DNA of 64,000 nt from positions 69,814-133,813 of the forward strand of contig NZ_QRZF01000017.1 of NCBI RefSeq assembly GCF_003464595.1, written 5' to 3'. This document shows positions 7,432 through 15,051 of the stretch, piece by piece. Under the pieces are notes generated by a model. It saw only the letters and a list, made by a program, of their open reading frames with translations. It did no database searches and was not told the origin of the DNA. The number at the start of each line of letters is the position of its first letter. The first letter of the stretch is position 1. The position numbers and the translations under genes are program-made. Origin of the DNA: Bacteroides intestinalis (GTDB lineage Bacteria; Bacteroidota; Bacteroidia; Bacteroidales; Bacteroidaceae).

Positions 7432-8253
7432 TTATTTAGTTAGTGATGAAAAATCATCCGTTTTAAGCAAATTGAAAAGATATTCTTTGGCTTGCTGTTT
7501 AGAAGAATGTCTGAGTAAGTTTGAATACAGAGCTGTCGCGGCATCAATGTTTTCCATGGCAGACTTCGATGTGGAGATTCTCTCCGGTACCAATGATGAT
7601 GAGTAAGGCAGGGCAGGATCGATACGGTGTTGGCTGAGGGCATAATTTACCCGGTTCATGCAGTTGCATTTCTTGCCTCCTGCGTGCTCGCAATATTCTG
7701 ACAGGAAAGTACTCATTACCTTTCTGGAGCGTGACAGCCGTTGCCTGAAGTTGTCAGCCGACAATCCTGTAATCTCACTTCCCAGTCGGCTGTCTACATC
7801 AAACATGGTTCCCAGAATGAAGATTAACCTGTCGAATGGATTTAAGCATTGAAGCAAAACGTTGGTGCATGACAGTTTCAGCTCTTCCGAGAAAATCTTT
7901 TTCTCAGCCGGATTCGTTTGGTCAACTGAAGAGGCGATATATCTGTCTATATCATTCCCGAAGATTTCAAAAGACAAAGGATGATTTACGAAGTCTTTAT
8001 TCTTCTCATTGATTAAATGGTTTACGGCTATTTTATACACCCATGTCGAAAATAAACTTTTTCCTTTATAAGAAGAAAGGCTTGTGATGACCTTTATCAG
8101 TATGTCTTGCTTTGCGTCTTCGGCATCTTCAATCCGCCCGAGCATGCGCAATGACAAATTAAACACCGGGCCTTCAATATTTTCAATGATTGCTTCTAAT
8201 GCCTCTTTAGAGCCATTTATCGCTTGATCCACATGATAGTTTTCTATTTCCAT
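7432..8253 (-). CDS. ECF-type RNA polymerase sigma factor with C-terminal extension
   Basis: A 273-residue sigma-70 family protein. Region 2 is visible as LSLRMLGRIEDAEDAKQDI...FSTWVYKIAVNHLI (about 33-82), and region 4 as LSCTNVLLQCLNPFDRLIFIL...EITGLSADNFRQRLSRSRK (about 128-178). After region 4 comes an extension of about 90 residues starting CEHAGGKKCNCMNRV. Its three closely spaced cysteines could bind zinc. Normal ECF factors end near 190 residues, so the extension may be a built-in regulatory domain. It is the first gene of a two-gene operon with the small membrane protein. A TGTCACA...TGTC motif upstream may be its own target promoter. Confidence 0.85.
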   Translation of the reverse strand: MEIENYHVDQAINGSKEALEAIIENIEGPVFNLSLRMLGRIEDAEDAKQDILIKVITSLSSYKGKSLFSTWVYKIAVNHLINEKNKDFVNHPLSFEIFGNDIDRYIASSVDQTNPAEKKIFSEELKLSCTNVLLQCLNPFDRLIFILGTMFDVDSRLGSEITGLSADNFRQRLSRSRKVMSTFLSEYCEHAGGKKCNCMNRVNYALSQHRIDPALPYSSSLVPERISTSKSAMENIDAATALYSNLLRHSSKQQAKEYLFNLLKTDDFSSLTK

Positions 8254-8274
8254 GATTTCTGTTTTATATATTTA

Positions 8275-8300
8275 GACATGGGCCGAAGAGGATTGTGACA
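8275..8300 (-). promoter_or_regulatory. Possible ECF-sigma autoregulatory promoter
   Basis: The minus strand reads TGTCACA (8300-8294), 15 bases, then TGTC (8278-8275), ending 22 bases before the sigma ATG. It resembles the bipartite TGTCACA/CGTC motif described for ECF41-type factors. No TAnnTTTG box is present here, which fits an alternative promoter. Confidence 0.35.
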
Positions 8301-8321
8301 GTCATTTGTGCTTTTAACATT

Positions 8322-8365
8322 TAAAAAATGCAGAGACTATTCTTTTTATCGGATAATCTCTGCAA
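8322..8365 (-). terminator. Intrinsic terminator of the CPBP protease gene
   Basis: TGCAGAGATTATCC...ATAGTCTCTGCA stem (8329-8364), followed on the minus strand by ATTTTTTAA. It lies just past the stop of the gene at 8409-9149. Confidence 0.7.
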
Positions 8366-8408
8366 TACCAGATATATGCTTTACACTCAACGGAGTTTCA
8401 TAGTATGA

Positions 8409-9149
8409 TTATAACAAATAGAATATACCATACATCATTACGAAATTAAATCCCGAATGTGCCGCAATTGCTCCCCAAAGTGAATCACAATACAGCTTAC
8501 ATCTGAAAAACACTTGGCTGACTATAAACATTGAAAACACCCAAAGCAAGGCAGGAATCGGTAAGAAGCACCATGTTCCCAGTGTATAAACGATCCCGAA
8601 ATGGGCTACATGCGTTAATGCAAAAGCCAGTGAATCAAAGTATGAAGCCTTTGTCTCTCCGAACTTAGGGACAAAGCACCCGTGAATAATGCCTCGATAC
8701 AGGAATTCTTCGCCTATCGGACTAAATATCATGCTTGGAATAACAGCGATTGTAAAGTACAACAATTTATCATCTCCTGTTATACCACTGCTGGGATTAT
8801 TTCCCCCGATATATACAAATACGTTTTCGACAGATTGTCCATACAGAAAAGAAAATAAACCGAATATGGCCAAGCAAATAACCCCGCCGGACAGGAAAGA
8901 AACTCCTATTCTCCACCAATGCGCGGGACGTTTAAGCCCTATGCCTTTCCGACCATACTTTGTAAGAAGAATGAACGGGACAATCCACATGCTTAAAAAT
9001 ACGAACATGACAGTGCCGTAACTTCTGTCCACATAAGATTGTAGCACGATTATAAAACGGGGTATTCCGAATAACAATATGAGAAATACGCCTAATTTCC
9101 AATTAAACTGAAAATGATTGCCCCAGAATTTCTTTAGATACCGATCCAT
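8409..9149 (-). CDS. CPBP family intramembrane metalloprotease
   Basis: A 246-residue polytopic membrane protein of the CPBP/CAAX-protease (Abi) family. The signature is clear: motif 1 SPIGEEFLYRGIIHG (paired Glu plus Arg, about 143-157), motif 2 ALTHVAHFG (His, about 177-185), and a late AAHSGFNF carrying the last His and Asn. The family cleaves or processes within membranes; bacterial members act in bacteriocin immunity or prenyl-protein-like processing, and the substrate here is unknown. It is a single gene with its own terminator, reading away from the flavodoxin operon. Confidence 0.88.
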   Translation of the reverse strand: MDRYLKKFWGNHFQFNWKLGVFLILLFGIPRFIIVLQSYVDRSYGTVMFVFLSMWIVPFILLTKYGRKGIGLKRPAHWWRIGVSFLSGGVICLAIFGLFSFLYGQSVENVFVYIGGNNPSSGITGDDKLLYFTIAVIPSMIFSPIGEEFLYRGIIHGCFVPKFGETKASYFDSLAFALTHVAHFGIVYTLGTWCFLPIPALLWVFSMFIVSQVFFRCKLYCDSLWGAIAAHSGFNFVMMYGIFYLL

Positions 9150-9260
9150 AGCAGTAGAATTTATAGATTACACTTCTTTTGAAAGAATGCTCGTAAAATT
9201 ACAAAATAAATCGAAAGGGCAATCTGCTTTTACATTTTACATGCCCACCTTTTCTTTTAT

Positions 9261-9326
9261 CCGTAATATTGGTTATATATTCCGTAATTTATATACCTGC
9301 ATACTGGATAATACTCCGTAATTTTG
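9261..9326 (+). promoter_or_regulatory. Flavodoxin promoter with three CCGTAAT repeats
   Basis: CCGTAAT occurs at 9261, 9282 and 9316, always preceded by T or A. The first two are 21 bases apart. The last merges into the -7 box TAATTTTG (9319-9326). Same-strand repeats at roughly helical spacing upstream of a promoter suggest a regulator site. The flavodoxin ATG is at 9405. Confidence 0.4.
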
Positions 9327-9404
9327 TATCATTGCAATATGCTTCCCGAATCGAAGCGTTTGCTACGGAAAAGTAATCTATGTTTGAACTAAATAATATA
9401 TCGT

Positions 9405-9941
9405 ATGAAAAGACTTACATTCTTTATGGTAGCGATTATGGCGTTATGTTTGACCGCAATCGCACAGAAACAAAGTTCTAAGACATTGGTTGCCTATTTC
9501 TCGGCAACGGGAACAACAGAAAAAGCAGCCAAGGTAGTTGCAGAAGTCACAGGTGGCACTCTCTACGAAATACAGCCTGCGAAGAAGTACACCTCTGCCG
9601 ATCTGGACTGGCACGACAAGTCCTCACGCAGCAGTGTGGAGATGGCGGATGCCAAATCACGTCCTACTTTAAGCTCCAAAGCGGAGAACCTGGCGGACTA
9701 TGATACTGTTTATATCGGTTTTCCCATCTGGTGGAATTTAGCTCCGAGAATCATTAATACTTTTATAGAAAGTGGTGATTTTTCAGGTAAGACAGTGATT
9801 CTGTTTGCCACATCGGGCGGAAGCAGTATCTTCAATTCCGAAAAAGAGTTGCAGAAAACTTATTCCAATCTGAAGTGGCAGAAAGGCAAACTGCTGAACG
9901 GTGCAACCAAAGAAGACATTAAACAATGGACTAAAAAATAA
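9405..9941 (+). CDS. Secreted/periplasmic flavodoxin
   Basis: A 178-residue protein. The first ~20 residues (MKRLTFFMVAIMALCLTAIA) form a signal peptide. The mature part starts with the FMN-phosphate loop YFSATGTTEKAA (about 31-42) and continues with the flavodoxin-fold strands DTVYIGFPIWWNLAP and KTVILFATSGGS. It binds FMN and carries one or two electrons; export is unusual for flavodoxins but common in Bacteroides homologues. It is followed after 6 bases by a flavin reductase-like gene, so the pair probably forms a flavin-based redox module. The chemical partner is unknown. Confidence 0.85.
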   Translation: MKRLTFFMVAIMALCLTAIAQKQSSKTLVAYFSATGTTEKAAKVVAEVTGGTLYEIQPAKKYTSADLDWHDKSSRSSVEMADAKSRPTLSSKAENLADYDTVYIGFPIWWNLAPRIINTFIESGDFSGKTVILFATSGGSSIFNSEKELQKTYSNLKWQKGKLLNGATKEDIKQWTKK

Positions 9942-9947
9942 ATTAGT

Positions 9948-10508
9948 ATGAGAAAGAATTACGGAGCAAAACCCTTTTCTTATCCGCAGCCGGTGTTTAT
10001 CATCGCTGCTTATGATGAAAATGGACTCCCAAACGCTATGAATGCGGCTTGGGGCGGTATCAGTGAAATGAAAGAGATCAGTATTTGCATCAGCGAAGGA
10101 CACAAGACCACTGCGAATATCCTGAAACGCAAAGCATTTACAGTAAGTATGGCGGAAGTGGGGCAAGTTGTTGCCTGCGATTACGTAGGTATCGTTTCCG
10201 GCAATAAGGTAACGGACAAATTCGCCCGTGCAGGTTTCCATGCCACCCGTTCGGAGTTCGTGGACGCCCCGCTGATTGACGAACTGTCCGTAGCGGTGGA
10301 GTGCAAACTGAAAGATTACAATCCCGAAACCTGCATCTTGCGTGGAGAGATCGTAAATGTAAGTGTAGACGAGCGTGTACTTGATGAAAATGGAAAAGTA
10401 GATGCTTCCAAAGTAGCTCCCATCATCTTCGATCCGTTTAACAACGACTATCTGAAGGTGGGCGAAAAGGTGGGTAAGGCTTTTTCGGATGGTAAGGCAT
10501 TGAAATGA
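9948..10508 (+). CDS. Flavin reductase-like FMN-binding protein
   Basis: A 186-residue protein of the flavin reductase-like (split barrel) family. It opens with PFSYPQPVFIIAAYDENGLPNAMNAAWGG and continues with ISICISEGHKTTANILKRKAFTVSMA, the usual flavin-binding segments, then IVSGNKVTDKFARAG. Such proteins bind FMN and may act as NAD(P)H:flavin reductases or flavoredoxins. It is the second gene of the flavodoxin operon, starting 6 bases downstream, with no signal peptide, so it should be cytoplasmic while its partner is exported. That mismatch makes direct electron transfer between the two uncertain. Confidence 0.85.
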   Translation: MRKNYGAKPFSYPQPVFIIAAYDENGLPNAMNAAWGGISEMKEISICISEGHKTTANILKRKAFTVSMAEVGQVVACDYVGIVSGNKVTDKFARAGFHATRSEFVDAPLIDELSVAVECKLKDYNPETCILRGEIVNVSVDERVLDENGKVDASKVAPIIFDPFNNDYLKVGEKVGKAFSDGKALK

Positions 10509-10530
10509 TTCTAAAATCAGGTCTTCACAA

Positions 10531-10572
10531 AAAAATATTCCTCAAAGTATAGCTTAAATACTTTGAGGAATA
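10531..10572 (-). terminator. Bidirectional terminator between convergent genes
   Basis: Perfect 15-bp stem, TATTCCTCAAAGTAT (10536-10550) with its complement (10558-10572) and a 7-base loop. On the minus strand it is followed by seven T. It closes the acetyltransferase gene and may also stop the flavin reductase transcript. Confidence 0.8.
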
Positions 10573-10601
10573 CAGATCAATGATACATTGTGATAGTTCT
10601 G

Positions 10602-11198
10602 TTAGACTACTTCATTATCAATTTGTTTAATCACCCTGCAAGGATTTCCTACGGCTACACAGTTGTCAGGAATAGAGTGGGTTACTATACTGCCGGCACC
10701 TATGACACTGTTTTTCCCAATTGTCACTCCCGGTAGGATTATTGCACCACCACCAATCCACGCTCCATCATTTATTCTTACGGGGAGTGCATAGGTTTTG
10801 CAAATACCTTCTCCTGCTTCCCAATCCGCCACGACTCTTTCTTGTAATTTGGTAGAGTGGGTGGCCGTGTATATCTGTACATTGGACGCTATCAACACAT
10901 TGTCGCCTATCTCGATGATATTGTTGTCTACAAACGTACAGTTCATATTGATGATAACCTGGTCACCGATGAAAATATGCTTCCCGTATTCGCAATGGAA
11001 ATCAATATCGATGTGAACATGTTCTCCCATTTTGCCGAACAAATCATGAAAGATTCGCTTTCTCTGTTCCGTGTCGGCATAATCCGTTTCATTTAGCTGT
11101 TTCAATAATCTTTTAGCATTCAGCGTCATATCTGCCAATACTTTGTCACCGCCATTGAACGGTTCTCCGGCTAAGCACTTTTCCAATTCTGTTTTCAT
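10602..11198 (-). CDS. Sugar O-acetyltransferase (maltose/galactoside acetyltransferase family)
   Basis: A 198-residue LbH (left-handed beta-helix) enzyme. The N-terminal segment EKCLAGEPFNGGDKVLADM is the typical Maa/LacA/NodL cap. Hexapeptide repeats follow, with the catalytic His in ATHST and the loop around WIGGGAIILPGVTIGKNSVIGAGSIVT. It transfers acetyl from acetyl-CoA to a sugar hydroxyl; the natural acceptor is unclear. I chose the ATG at 11198 because the family cap starts there; an in-frame ATG at 11231 would add 11 residues. A -7 element, TATCTTTG, lies at 11277-11270. The strong hairpin at 10536-10572 ends the unit. Confidence 0.87.
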   Translation of the reverse strand: MKTELEKCLAGEPFNGGDKVLADMTLNAKRLLKQLNETDYADTEQRKRIFHDLFGKMGEHVHIDIDFHCEYGKHIFIGDQVIINMNCTFVDNNIIEIGDNVLIASNVQIYTATHSTKLQERVVADWEAGEGICKTYALPVRINDGAWIGGGAIILPGVTIGKNSVIGAGSIVTHSIPDNCVAVGNPCRVIKQIDNEVV

Positions 11199-11269
11199 AT
11201 ATTGAGATCTACTAATTTTTAGAGCATTCAAGTCATTACGGAGATGAATTACTTATCATATTAATGTGC

Positions 11270-11277
11270 CAAAGATA
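11270..11277 (-). promoter_or_regulatory. -7 element for the sugar O-acetyltransferase
   Basis: The minus strand reads TATCTTTG, matching TAnnTTTG. It is compatible with either of the two possible ATG starts. Confidence 0.45.
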
Positions 11278-11317
11278 AGAAAAAGATGCTTTTCGCCATA
11301 GTTTTACCTTTTTTTCA

Positions 11318-12463
11318 TCAAAAACGCCTTTTCAGCCATTCACGTACCGGTTCGTCATACAGTTTAAGGCAGGCATACGCGATAGCGATGGATAAAATGA
11401 AGATGGAAACTGCAAGCAAAACATGCATGCCTAAAGGTGCGTCCGGATGATTCCGTGCCCAGGCTATCTGCATATAAATCAGCGGAAAATGTGTGATATA
11501 AAGAGGGTAGGAGATCTCTCCGAGAAATTGGCAGATGGCTACGGAACGTTTTCCCGTCACATTGCTGCCTGCTCCCATCGCTACTATTAAAGGGAACATA
11601 ATAAGTACACAAAAAGCTTCGTAAGCACCGTTCATCCACATGGCTTCCGTACCGCCGATGCGGGGCATAACTAAAATGGCAGCTATCAGCAATGAGCACC
11701 AGTAAAATCCTCTTTTTATCTTTATCAGTTTGTTGACGCGCGAAAGCAGTAGCCCCACGAAGAAAGGATAAAGCAGTCGGGATATACCGATGTAGAGTTG
11801 ATCGGGAGTAAGGCTCCATCCGCCGATAAAGGTATATGCAGCCGCTTCTCTTGTGGCTAACAGACCAAAAGTATCTATATTGAATGCTATGTCGATAGTC
11901 AGCAACGCTGCCAGGGCAACAAAGATTCCCAAGGCGATTTTAGAGAAATGGCGGATAAACAAAGCATAAAGGATGTTTGCTATATACTCCCACATTAGCG
12001 ACCAGGTAGGACCGTTCAGGGAGTTTACTTCCCACCAGCCCCGTATGTCCCATGAAACTGGTGTGGGAATCATCAGGCAACCGAGCAGAACCATCAGGAG
12101 GACTTTCCACCAAGGTGTTTCCATAATCAGAGGGAAAGCGGAACAGTCGCCCAGATAGAAAAAGACAGCTCCTATTAACGTGCCCATAATCACCATAGGA
12201 TGCAGACGTACCAAGCGTCGCTTAAAGAAATCTTTTATGGACATCCTGTCCCAGCGGTCATCATAGGCATATCCTATTACAAAACCGGAAAGAACAAAAA
12301 AGAAATCCACAGCCAGATAACCATGATTCAAAATCTGATGGACAGGGCCCGCAGAATAAGTTTCAAACAAGTGGTAAGCTACCACAATCATTGCGGCAAC
12401 GCCGCGTAGCCCGTCCAGTATTTCATAGCGCGGCTTCGATGCCAAATAAGTTGTTGTATTCAT
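11318..12463 (-). CDS. Acyltransferase-3 family membrane O-acyltransferase
   Basis: A 381-residue integral membrane protein of the acyltransferase_3 (OafA/YrhL) family. The entry motif EILDGLRGVAAMIVVAYHLFE carries the conserved Arg and catalytic His, followed by YLAVDFFFVLSGFVIGYAY with the conserved FFxLSGF. About ten hydrophobic helices follow, ending in a basic tail REWLKRRF. The family moves acyl groups (often acetyl) onto sugars of surface polysaccharides. It stands alone, divergent from an AraC regulator that may control it. Its leader contains a terminator-like hairpin between promoter and ATG. Confidence 0.87.
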   Translation of the reverse strand: MNTTTYLASKPRYEILDGLRGVAAMIVVAYHLFETYSAGPVHQILNHGYLAVDFFFVLSGFVIGYAYDDRWDRMSIKDFFKRRLVRLHPMVIMGTLIGAVFFYLGDCSAFPLIMETPWWKVLLMVLLGCLMIPTPVSWDIRGWWEVNSLNGPTWSLMWEYIANILYALFIRHFSKIALGIFVALAALLTIDIAFNIDTFGLLATREAAAYTFIGGWSLTPDQLYIGISRLLYPFFVGLLLSRVNKLIKIKRGFYWCSLLIAAILVMPRIGGTEAMWMNGAYEAFCVLIMFPLIVAMGAGSNVTGKRSVAICQFLGEISYPLYITHFPLIYMQIAWARNHPDAPLGMHVLLAVSIFILSIAIAYACLKLYDEPVREWLKRRF

Positions 12464-12492
12464 TATTTTGATATTAAATTCATTTTCACACT

Positions 12493-12530
12493 AAAAAATA
12501 ACCTGCCATATTTTCGCAAACCTGGCAGGA
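12493..12530 (-). terminator. Terminator-like hairpin in the acyltransferase leader
   Basis: CCTGCCA (12502-12508) pairs with TGGCAGG (12523-12529). On the minus strand the stem is followed by TTATTTTTTAG. It lies between the -7 box at 12576-12583 and the ATG at 12463, so it could act as an attenuator. Confidence 0.5.
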
Positions 12531-12575
12531 CCTAAGTTATCCAGATATCTGATATTATCAGTTTTATATCGCCTG

Positions 12576-12583
12576 CAAAGTTA
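12576..12583 (-). promoter_or_regulatory. -7 element for the acyltransferase gene
   Basis: The minus strand reads TAACTTTG, matching TAnnTTTG. It gives a leader of about 105 bases that includes the hairpin at 12502-12529. Confidence 0.45.
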
Positions 12584-12631
12584 TCCCTCAATTAGTTTAT
12601 GCATTTATCTTATCGTTTATTAGAATTGTCT

Positions 12632-12639
12632 TATATTTG
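12632..12639 (+). promoter_or_regulatory. -7 element for the AraC regulator at 12693
   Basis: TATATTTG is a perfect -7 match, 54 bases before the ATG. It lies back-to-back with the acyltransferase promoter, so one regulator could control both. Confidence 0.5.
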
Positions 12640-12692
12640 CATATTTCCCTGTATAAGGAGGAAAATAATAGAGAATATTAAATTATAGTATA

Positions 12693-13568
12693 ATGCCCCA
12701 ATCAGAAAGACGTTCTTTTACTTTCGAGAATGTTCATCTTGCGCCCGATGAACAAATAGGTTTGCATCAGCAATCTACCTGGGAGCTTTCGTATGTGATC
12801 GTAGGTTCCGGCATGAGGTTGATAGGCGACATGACGGAACCTTTTCTTGGTGGAGAGGTAGTTATGATACCGCCGGAAATTCCGCATTGCTGGTACTTTG
12901 AGGGCGATGATACGGATGCGCAAGGCAGGATTGCGAACATTACTGTAACGTTCGACAATGATTTCCTCGATAGGTGTTCCGGTACTTTTCCGGAACTGTG
13001 CGGACATATAGATAAGTTGAAGAAGAAGTATGATGCGGTGAAATTCGATAAGGAAAAGTCGGAGGCAATCATTGACCTTCTGGAAGAGATGTGTAATCAA
13101 AGTGAAGCTGAAAGAGTTGCATCCATGATAAAGCTCATCCTGATAATGGCAGATAGCGGCAGTGAGCACGTGGTAGGTAAATATCAGAGGATTGACAAAG
13201 AAACGAAGCGTATGAATCAGATCCAGACATACGTTATCTGCAATGCAAAGCGGGACATTACGCTCGATGATGTGGCACGGTATGTAGGCATGAACCGGGC
13301 TTCTTTTTGTATATTCTTCAAGAAAGCTACCGGAAAAACTTTTGTCACTTATCTGAACGAGTATCGTATAGGTTTAGCCTGCCAGCTTTTGAGGCAGAAG
13401 AGGATGACGGTTTCAGAAATCTGCTATAATGTTGGTTTTAATAATGTGCCATATTTCAACCGGACTTTTAAGCGTCATAAAGGCGTCTCCCCCTGTGAAT
13501 ACAAACAAGGTGGCAAAGCTGATGCTAACGAAAAAAAGAATACTGGCAAAATAGGGAAATCTCCCTAA
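12693..13568 (+). CDS. AraC family transcriptional regulator
   Basis: A 291-residue regulator. The N-terminal cupin-like ligand domain (about 1-110) has LHQQSTWELSYVIVGSG and GEVVMIPPEIPHCW. The C-terminal pair of helix-turn-helix motifs spans about 170-272: DITLDDVARYVGMNRASFCIFFKKATG and MTVSEICYNVGFNNVPYFNRTFKRHKGVSPCEY. It probably senses a small molecule and activates nearby genes. Divergence from the acyltransferase gene suggests local control; the DUF4476 lipoprotein gene follows on the same strand under its own promoter. The tail is lysine-rich. Confidence 0.88.
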   Translation: MPQSERRSFTFENVHLAPDEQIGLHQQSTWELSYVIVGSGMRLIGDMTEPFLGGEVVMIPPEIPHCWYFEGDDTDAQGRIANITVTFDNDFLDRCSGTFPELCGHIDKLKKKYDAVKFDKEKSEAIIDLLEEMCNQSEAERVASMIKLILIMADSGSEHVVGKYQRIDKETKRMNQIQTYVICNAKRDITLDDVARYVGMNRASFCIFFKKATGKTFVTYLNEYRIGLACQLLRQKRMTVSEICYNVGFNNVPYFNRTFKRHKGVSPCEYKQGGKADANEKKNTGKIGKSP

Positions 13569-13608
13569 ATAATAGGGAAAAAGATAATATTATATGTTTT
13601 TCTCCACT

Positions 13609-13616
13609 TATATTTG
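13609..13616 (+). promoter_or_regulatory. -7 element for the BamE-like/DUF4476 lipoprotein
   Basis: TATATTTG matches the -7 consensus, 33 bases before the ATG at 13649. The small dyad AGGGAAATCTCCCT just upstream overlaps the AraC stop codon. Confidence 0.5.
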
Positions 13617-13648
13617 TAGCAACATAAAAACTAAAAACAATATATACA

Positions 13649-14302
13649 ATGAAAACAATAAAACTGACATTAGCACTACTGACATTTGCAATCTGTATGG
13701 GTAGTTGTGCCATGATTTTAGGGATTGACAGTAATACCCTGATGAAAATTCAGAAAGGAATGACCAAAGAGGAGATCACATCCATATTGGGACAGCCGAT
13801 GCACCGTAGCTTCGATCACGAAGTGGAAGGATGGAGATATGAGAAAAGTATTTCCGGAGCTCCCGGTATAACGATCATCGACCTTGGATTTGTGGATGGA
13901 AAAGTGACTTATATGGATTCTTACGAGAAGTATACCAATCCTCCTGTAGCAGTTTATCCGTCTGTGGAAATCGGTGGAGAAGCCCCTTCCCGTCCGCATG
14001 TTAGTGGTGGAAGAGGGATGAACGAAAGGGATTTCTTGTCTCTTTACAACAAAGTGAAGAGCAAACTTTTCAAAGACGATCAACTGGATTTGCTGGAAGC
14101 CGGAATCGGTAACAGGGGATTAAGTTGCAAACAGTGTGTGCGGATGATGTCGATATACCGGTTTGATGATGACAAACTGGAAGTCCTGAAAATTTTAGCT
14201 CCGAATATCTCCGACCGGGAGAATTATGACGAGATAATCAATGCACTCGATTTTATCTCCAGTGAAGAGAAAGCAAGAAGTATTTTGGGAATAAAGAAGT
14301 AA
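13649..14302 (+). CDS. Lipoprotein with BamE-like and DUF4476 domains
   Basis: A 217-residue protein. A signal peptide with lipobox MGSC (Cys near residue 20) is followed by a BamE/SmpA-like unit, MKIQKGMTKEEITSILGQP...WRYEK...DLGFVDGKVTYM (about 30-90). A Pro-rich linker leads to a C-terminal DUF4476 segment (about 125-215) with MNERDFLSLYNKVK...DDDKLEVLKILAP...YDEIINALDFISSEEKA. BamE-like folds often bind other envelope proteins, and DUF4476 has no known function. It is monocistronic with a strong terminator. Envelope location is clear; the role is not. Confidence 0.8.
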   Translation: MKTIKLTLALLTFAICMGSCAMILGIDSNTLMKIQKGMTKEEITSILGQPMHRSFDHEVEGWRYEKSISGAPGITIIDLGFVDGKVTYMDSYEKYTNPPVAVYPSVEIGGEAPSRPHVSGGRGMNERDFLSLYNKVKSKLFKDDQLDLLEAGIGNRGLSCKQCVRMMSIYRFDDDKLEVLKILAPNISDRENYDEIINALDFISSEEKARSILGIKK

Positions 14303-14306
14303 AACG

Positions 14307-14345
14307 AAAAGGCGGTAAATCCATGCAAGGAAATACCGCCTTTTA
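14307..14345 (+). terminator. Intrinsic terminator between the convergent lipoprotein and tag genes
   Basis: AAAGGCGGTA...TACCGCCTTTT stem, A-rich before and T-rich after, so it can work in both directions. Its stem is nearly the same as the one behind the DUF4248 gene. Confidence 0.8.
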
Positions 14346-14368
14346 CTTTATATGAAGTTATCTGTTAT

Positions 14369-14941
14369 TTATCCTTTTCGACAGATACAGTCCGCCAGAT
14401 GATCGTTGACGAATCCCGCAGCCTGCAAGTGGGCGTAGCAGATGGTAGATCCGAAGAACTTGAATCCCCGTTTTTTCATATCCTTGCTCATAGCATCGGA
14501 TTCGGGAGATGATACCGGAATCTCACTCAAGGATTGAAAGGTATTGATAATCGGCTTTCTGTCGGGAAAGAATGACAGGGTATATTCATAGAAGCTACCG
14601 AACTCCTTTTGTATGGCAAGGAATAACCTTGCATTTGTAATGGTCGATTTGATTTTCAGACGGTTCTTTACAATGCCATCAAAGTGCATCAGCCGTTCTA
14701 CATCTTCATCGGTCATTTGTGCTACCTGTCCGGCATCGAAACCACAAAAGGCTTTGCGATATCCCTCACGTTTTTTGAGGATCGTTATCCAACTTAATCC
14801 GGCCTGGGCACTCTCCAGCACAAGAAACTCGAACAGCGTCTTGTCGTCGGTCACTAAATTTCCCCACTCTTGATCATGGTATTTCACATACAGTTCGTCA
14901 GTTCCGCACCAACCACAGCGTCCGTTTACAAAATCTTGCAT
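14369..14941 (-). CDS. tag: DNA-3-methyladenine glycosylase I
   Basis: A 190-residue base-excision repair enzyme that removes 3-methyladenine from alkylated DNA. The family pattern is complete: RCGWCGTDELYVKYHDQEWG at the N-terminus with the first zinc-binding cysteine, FEFLVLESAQAGLSWITILKKR in the helix-hairpin-helix core, and a C-terminal CYAHLQAAGFVNDHLADC that supplies the remaining zinc His/Cys ligands. Length fits the family. It is a single gene with a promoter that has both -33 and -7 boxes. Confidence 0.95.
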   Translation of the reverse strand: MQDFVNGRCGWCGTDELYVKYHDQEWGNLVTDDKTLFEFLVLESAQAGLSWITILKKREGYRKAFCGFDAGQVAQMTDEDVERLMHFDGIVKNRLKIKSTITNARLFLAIQKEFGSFYEYTLSFFPDRKPIINTFQSLSEIPVSSPESDAMSKDMKKRGFKFFGSTICYAHLQAAGFVNDHLADCICRKG

Positions 14942-14966
14942 AATTATAGTACTTATAATGAATGTA

Positions 14967-14998
14967 CAAATATACTTGATTCACAACGGTGTGCCAAA
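14967..14998 (-). promoter_or_regulatory. tag promoter
   Basis: On the minus strand TTTG (14998-14995), a 20-base spacer, then TATATTTG (14974-14967) match the Bacteroides consensus. The transcript would start about 20 bases before the ATG. Confidence 0.6.
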
Positions 14999-15051
14999 TT
15001 TCAATAAGCTATTTTACGGTAGAAATCATCTTCCACGTTTCCCGGATTTTC

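Noticed and set aside
9261..9326. CRISPR-like array from the CCGTAAT repeats
   Set aside because: Repeats are only 7 bases, three in number and unevenly spaced, with no cas genes in the window.
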